NCBI GenBank assembly: GCA_963843255.1
Contig: CAWJJQ010000010.1
Span: forward strand, 186,001 to 250,000
Length of the DNA: 64,000 bases
Direction of reading: 5' to 3'
Source of the DNA: Bog-159 sp963843255
Lineage (GTDB): Bacteria > Acidobacteriota > Terriglobia > Bryobacterales > Bryobacteraceae
Positions 61,005-64,000 of this stretch are shown here, piece after piece. The notes beneath the pieces were generated by a model. The model had not been told where the DNA came from and searched no databases. It was given only the letters and a program-made list of their open reading frames with translations. Each line of letters opens with the position of its first letter. The first letter of the stretch is position 1. The translations under genes were made by a program, and so were the position numbers.

Positions 61005-61859
61005 GTGACTCGCATTCCTTTTCTTCTCTGCGTGATCGCCTCGATTGGTTTCAGTCAAGCCCCGCGTGAGGGAAACAAGCCCTTCCCGCCGTATCGAGTG
61101 ATCGCCAATATCTACTACGTCGGGGCGGACGACATCGCCTCGTATCTGATCGTTACGCCTAAGGGGCACATCATCCTGAATAGCGGGTACGAGGATACGC
61201 CGGCACTGATTCGCAAGAGTGTGGAGAAACTCGGGTTCAAGATTAAGGACGTGAAGATTCTCCTCAACAGTCAGGCGCACTTCGATCACGTTGCCGGTCA
61301 GGCCGCACTTCAAAAAATGACTGGGGCGCAAGTCTATTCGAGCGAACGCGAAGCCGGCGTGCTGGAAAGCGGCGGAAAGACTGATTCGCGATATGGGAAG
61401 GAAGTCACTTATCCGCCGGTTCGCGTGGATCACACAGTTCATGACGGCGAGCACGTGACGCTCGGTGACGTCACCCTGACGGCTCACCTGACGCCGGGCC
61501 ACAGCATCGGATGCACTACCTGGACGATGCAAGTGACCGACGCGGGCAGGATCTACGACGTGGTTTTTGTGGGCGGCACCGCGGTCAATCCGGGTGTCCA
61601 CCTGGTGGATCATCCGACTTACCCAGGCATCGCGGAGGATTTCAAGAAGACGTTCCAGACCCTCCATTCCCTGAAATGCGACGTATTCCTGGGCGCACAC
61701 GGTGCTTATTACGGCATGATCGAGAAGTACCAACGCATGCAAAACGGCGCCCAGCCCAATCCATTCATCGACCCTGAAGGTTATCGTGCCTTTGCCGATT
61801 CCGAAGAGGCAGATTTTCTGGCTCAACTTTCGAGGGAGAAAGTTCGTCCGCGCCCGTAA
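61005..61859 (+). CDS. Subclass B3-like metallo-beta-lactamase, Gln in first metal position
   Basis: 284 residues. A signal peptide (RIPFLLCVIASIGFSQA) precedes the MBL fold. The metal motif reads Gln90-x-His92-x-Asp94-His95 (SQAHFDHVAG), then His166 in TPGHSIG and His232 in GAHGAYYGM. The last two and DH match subclass B3. Gln in place of the first His is seen in GOB-type B3 enzymes. It should bind one or two zinc ions and may hydrolyse beta-lactams, or be a related lactonase. The start is GTG, with a leaderless-type promoter. Confidence 0.82.
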   Translation: MTRIPFLLCVIASIGFSQAPREGNKPFPPYRVIANIYYVGADDIASYLIVTPKGHIILNSGYEDTPALIRKSVEKLGFKIKDVKILLNSQAHFDHVAGQAALQKMTGAQVYSSEREAGVLESGGKTDSRYGKEVTYPPVRVDHTVHDGEHVTLGDVTLTAHLTPGHSIGCTTWTMQVTDAGRIYDVVFVGGTAVNPGVHLVDHPTYPGIAEDFKKTFQTLHSLKCDVFLGAHGAYYGMIEKYQRMQNGAQPNPFIDPEGYRAFADSEEADFLAQLSREKVRPRP

Positions 61860-61983
61860 ATGTATTTGTTGCGCCGTACGCCTCGAAGGAACGCACCGCG
61901 AGCGGAAGCGGTTACCGAATCGGGATCTTGAGTGGGCCATTTGGCGAATTCCGGCATGCGCTGACCGGATCGAGGAACAACCT

Positions 61984-63678
61984 TCACTTCGCCAATTCGT
62001 CTGCCTTCTTTACGTCATCGTCCAAACCAAGCAGCTCCCACCGTTGCAACGATAACGGCACGTTACCGTTGCTCCAGACGTAATCGTGAAACTCGCGCAG
62101 GCTGAACTTGTCGCCCTGCACAAGACGGCGTTCCGCCAGCATCCGCTCGATCTGCAGCTTGCCGATTTCATATCCCATGCCCCCGCCGGGAATCGTGGCA
62201 AAAGATGCGGCTTCACCTGCGGCGGTCGCCCGGTCCATCGGAACAGTGCGGGCCAGGTAGTCGGCCGCCTGGGGGATACTGAATTCCCCAAGCGCCAGTC
62301 TTACATCCACCTCCACGCGCAATGCTCGCAGCCGCGCAAAGTTGTAAATGATCAGGCGCGATCGGGGGCTGTTGTCGTACAGCCCCGCATCCAGCATCAT
62401 CTCTTCGGCATAGAAGCCGATGCCTTCGTTCGCGACCGAATCGTAGTACTGTCGCCGGACCGGGTCGGGATTTCGCCAAGCCAACGACAATTGGAAGAAA
62501 TGTCCCGGCACGCCCTCGTGCACGCCCGTGGTGCGCGGATCTTGCGCGTACGCTTTCCAGAAGTAGGGGAGATCGTTCGCGGGCCGCTCGACCCAGCGCG
62601 TTCCGTCCTCATGCAGGCGCGACGGGCCGGTGAAGTCGTCGAGTTCTCCGAACCCATCAAAGGCTGCGACATAGTCCGGCGCAGGACGTATCGTCCAGTG
62701 TGGAAAATCGCGAGGAACCGTCAGGATCTGGTGGTCGATCATGTAACGGCGAATGTCTGCGTCATCGCGCGCCATGCGAGTGGCTTCTTCTTCCGCTGTC
62801 GCAGCCATCTTCAATTCCGGAGCGTCGAGGTCGCGCTGCTGTTCGTAGGCCTCCAAAGCGAGTACCCGCTCGAAATCCTGGCGCGCCATGGCCAGCAACT
62901 GCCGCGGGGTATAGGGCAATAGGGCAACCCGGTGGAGGAAGAATCCGTACGCTCTGTCGCCCAGCGCGAAATCCGCTTGCATTTTGGACAGGTTCTGCTT
63001 CAGCCATTCGCGATAGTCGACAAGTGCCTTGCTCGCCCGGGTGATGGCTATTCGAAAACGCGCGCGCTGATCATCGCTGCTCAACAACGGTGACACCCCG
63101 CGCTCCGCGCGGACCAGGCGCGCATCGATATCCGAAAGCATCTCGATTGTCGATTGCGCAAACGGTGCAACGGCCCTCAGATTCAGCCTGGCTTGGTCGA
63201 GGATGGCGGGAATGTTTTCGGTTCGGGTCAGAATCTCGCGCGCGCGTGCGTCACTGAATGGCGGCGGAGGCATCAGATCCTCCTGCAACGCGTCCACGGT
63301 CTGCTCCACGTAAAATGCGGGGTCGCGCTGCCAGCGCGGATTGATATCCAATTCCCACCGGACGCGCGCCATGGCGGACCCCAGCAGCCGGTAGTCCACC
63401 AGCCGCCCAACCGGCCAGCCGTCCGTGCGCATTGTTTTCCATCGACCTTCGAATCCGGCGAGGTCCGCGTGCTGTTTGGCAATGGCCGACGCGGACCAGG
63501 CCCGCATTCCGGGCGCTTGCTCCATGCGCGGAACATCATCGAACGTGAAGGGCTTATACTGCGCGCGCCATGCCCAGAATTCGGAGGCCAGCTGGTCCAA
63601 TGGATTTGTTTTCGTTTGCGCGAAGGAAACCGCGGACAAGAATAACAGCCTTACGAGCACTCGCGGCATGGGACTCAC
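61984..63678 (-). CDS. Secreted DUF885 family protein
   Basis: 564 residues. A signal peptide (PRVLVRLLFLSAVSFAQ) precedes a large helical domain. The hallmark HEGVPGH motif is present in TTGVHEGVPGHFFQLSLAW, followed by NEGIGFYAEEMMLDAG and PGGGMGYEIGKLQIERM. These are zinc-dependent peptidase-like proteins, thought to be carboxypeptidase-like, with activity rarely shown. It is independent of its neighbours; the gap to the beta-lactamase gene holds about 120 nt with nothing recognised. Confidence 0.88.
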   Translation of the reverse strand: MSPMPRVLVRLLFLSAVSFAQTKTNPLDQLASEFWAWRAQYKPFTFDDVPRMEQAPGMRAWSASAIAKQHADLAGFEGRWKTMRTDGWPVGRLVDYRLLGSAMARVRWELDINPRWQRDPAFYVEQTVDALQEDLMPPPPFSDARAREILTRTENIPAILDQARLNLRAVAPFAQSTIEMLSDIDARLVRAERGVSPLLSSDDQRARFRIAITRASKALVDYREWLKQNLSKMQADFALGDRAYGFFLHRVALLPYTPRQLLAMARQDFERVLALEAYEQQRDLDAPELKMAATAEEEATRMARDDADIRRYMIDHQILTVPRDFPHWTIRPAPDYVAAFDGFGELDDFTGPSRLHEDGTRWVERPANDLPYFWKAYAQDPRTTGVHEGVPGHFFQLSLAWRNPDPVRRQYYDSVANEGIGFYAEEMMLDAGLYDNSPRSRLIIYNFARLRALRVEVDVRLALGEFSIPQAADYLARTVPMDRATAAGEAASFATIPGGGMGYEIGKLQIERMLAERRLVQGDKFSLREFHDYVWSNGNVPLSLQRWELLGLDDDVKKADELAK

Positions 63679-63712
63679 AGCATAGCATTAGAGCGCGATC
63701 ATGGAGTTTCAG

Positions 63713-64000
63713 TTAGAACCGCACCTCCAGATTGCTCCCGTCGAACACGACTGTCTTCGCCACATCGCCCATCTTCAACTGGAGATTTCGCCCGGCCGGC
63801 GGGAGCATCTTCGAGCCCGCAGCGAGCCGCATACTGAGCGCTTTGCGTGCGTCGTTCCAGGTCATCTGGATACCCATCCATTCGCCTTGTCGGAAATTGA
63901 AGGTACTGCCGTCATCCTCGTACAGTAGGTACGCCCCGTCCGCGCCCGGATAGACCAAAATATCGAGGGGGCTATCCACTCTTTCAGCAGTATATTGTTT
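63713..64000 (-). CDS. GH31-family glycosidase, C-terminal end (5' part outside window)
   Basis: The frame is open to the window edge; the last 95 residues are seen. VYPGADGAYLLYEDDGSTF followed by GEWMGIQMTWNDARKAL and the final LEVRF match the C-terminal beta domain (DUF5110) of GH31 alpha-glucosidases and alpha-xylosidases. The catalytic domain is outside the window. It lies 35 nt before the DUF885 start, so the two may be co-transcribed. Confidence 0.8.
   Translation of the reverse strand, partial: KQYTAERVDSPLDILVYPGADGAYLLYEDDGSTFNFRQGEWMGIQMTWNDARKALSMRLAAGSKMLPPAGRNLQLKMGDVAKTVVFDGSNLEVRF

Noticed and set aside
1..64000. CRISPR array
   Set aside because: The repeats found are tandem low-complexity units or 22-bp-period repeats without spacers of unique sequence. 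No Cas genes are present.
1..64000. Insertion sequences or transposases
   Set aside because: No transposase, integrase or recombinase was recognised in any frame.

Overview
The window looks like a piece of a high-GC Acidobacteriota chromosome, most likely from the Solibacter/Bryobacteraceae side. This is inferred from the protein flavour: many secreted enzymes, TRREW-type N-termini, a cytochrome-PQQ dehydrogenase, DUF362, DUF885 and DUF5054-type proteins, and several ECF sigma factors. No rRNA or marker tree was available to confirm it. Genes are densely packed on both strands, often with 4-nt ATGA overlaps.

Layout. 1-4.7 kb: the end of an FAD monooxygenase, a Lys/Gly/His-type hypothetical protein, an XRE-cupin regulator with a GNAT enzyme, and a cytochrome c/PQQ dehydrogenase preceded by a low-complexity repeat. 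4.7-11.9 kb: a sigma-54-type activator with a Cys-rich PAS domain, facing an operon of a monoheme cytochrome, a receiver-like protein, a protein with two identical four-Cys motifs, a small membrane protein, a nine-heme/cytochrome b fusion, a six-heme NapC-like protein and a universal stress protein. This looks like a quinone-linked respiratory or extracellular electron-transfer module. 12-18.4 kb (minus strand): NAD salvage (pncB-pncA) and a GldA/F/G-like ABC module with a DUF4340 protein. 18.5-26.7 kb: mutS2, then the conserved phoH-ybeY-corC-era chain extended by BON, SMP-30 and NUDIX genes. 26.9-30.1 kb: a CHASE3/PAS histidine kinase and a secreted propeller protein.

30.1-39.4 kb (plus strand): arginase-ddl, two secreted proteins, a 120-bp tandem repeat, then gamma-glutamyltransferase, FRG-domain and ATP-grasp genes joined by ATGA overlaps. 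39.4-45.3 kb: rluB-like pseudouridine synthase, a HutI-like protein that has lost its metal ligands, a hydrolase, hflX-hfq and a glycosyltransferase. 45.4-52.8 kb: three ECF sigma factors, a zinc-finger/TM/TPR protein, a CHAT protease and a HExxE metallopeptidase-like protein. The TPR and CHAT reading frames join at an A-AAA-AAC slippery heptamer in a run of nine A, which would give one protein of about 1120 residues. I consider this the most interesting locus.

52.8-64 kb: a solitary nuoM, an SPFH protein, a tRNA-Thr(GGT) with an imperfect acceptor stem, then a stretch that looks lower in GC by eye. It carries a HEVAH metalloprotein, an M20 peptidase, a GH38/DUF5054-like enzyme, a decayed xth pseudogene, a subclass B3-like metallo-beta-lactamase with Gln in the first metal position, a DUF885 protein and the end of a GH31 glucosidase.

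Recurrent themes are two dispersed repeat families, three genes with a TATAAT only 6-12 nt before the start codon, and two genes (hflX and the NUDIX gene) whose conserved N-terminus extends upstream of any canonical start codon.
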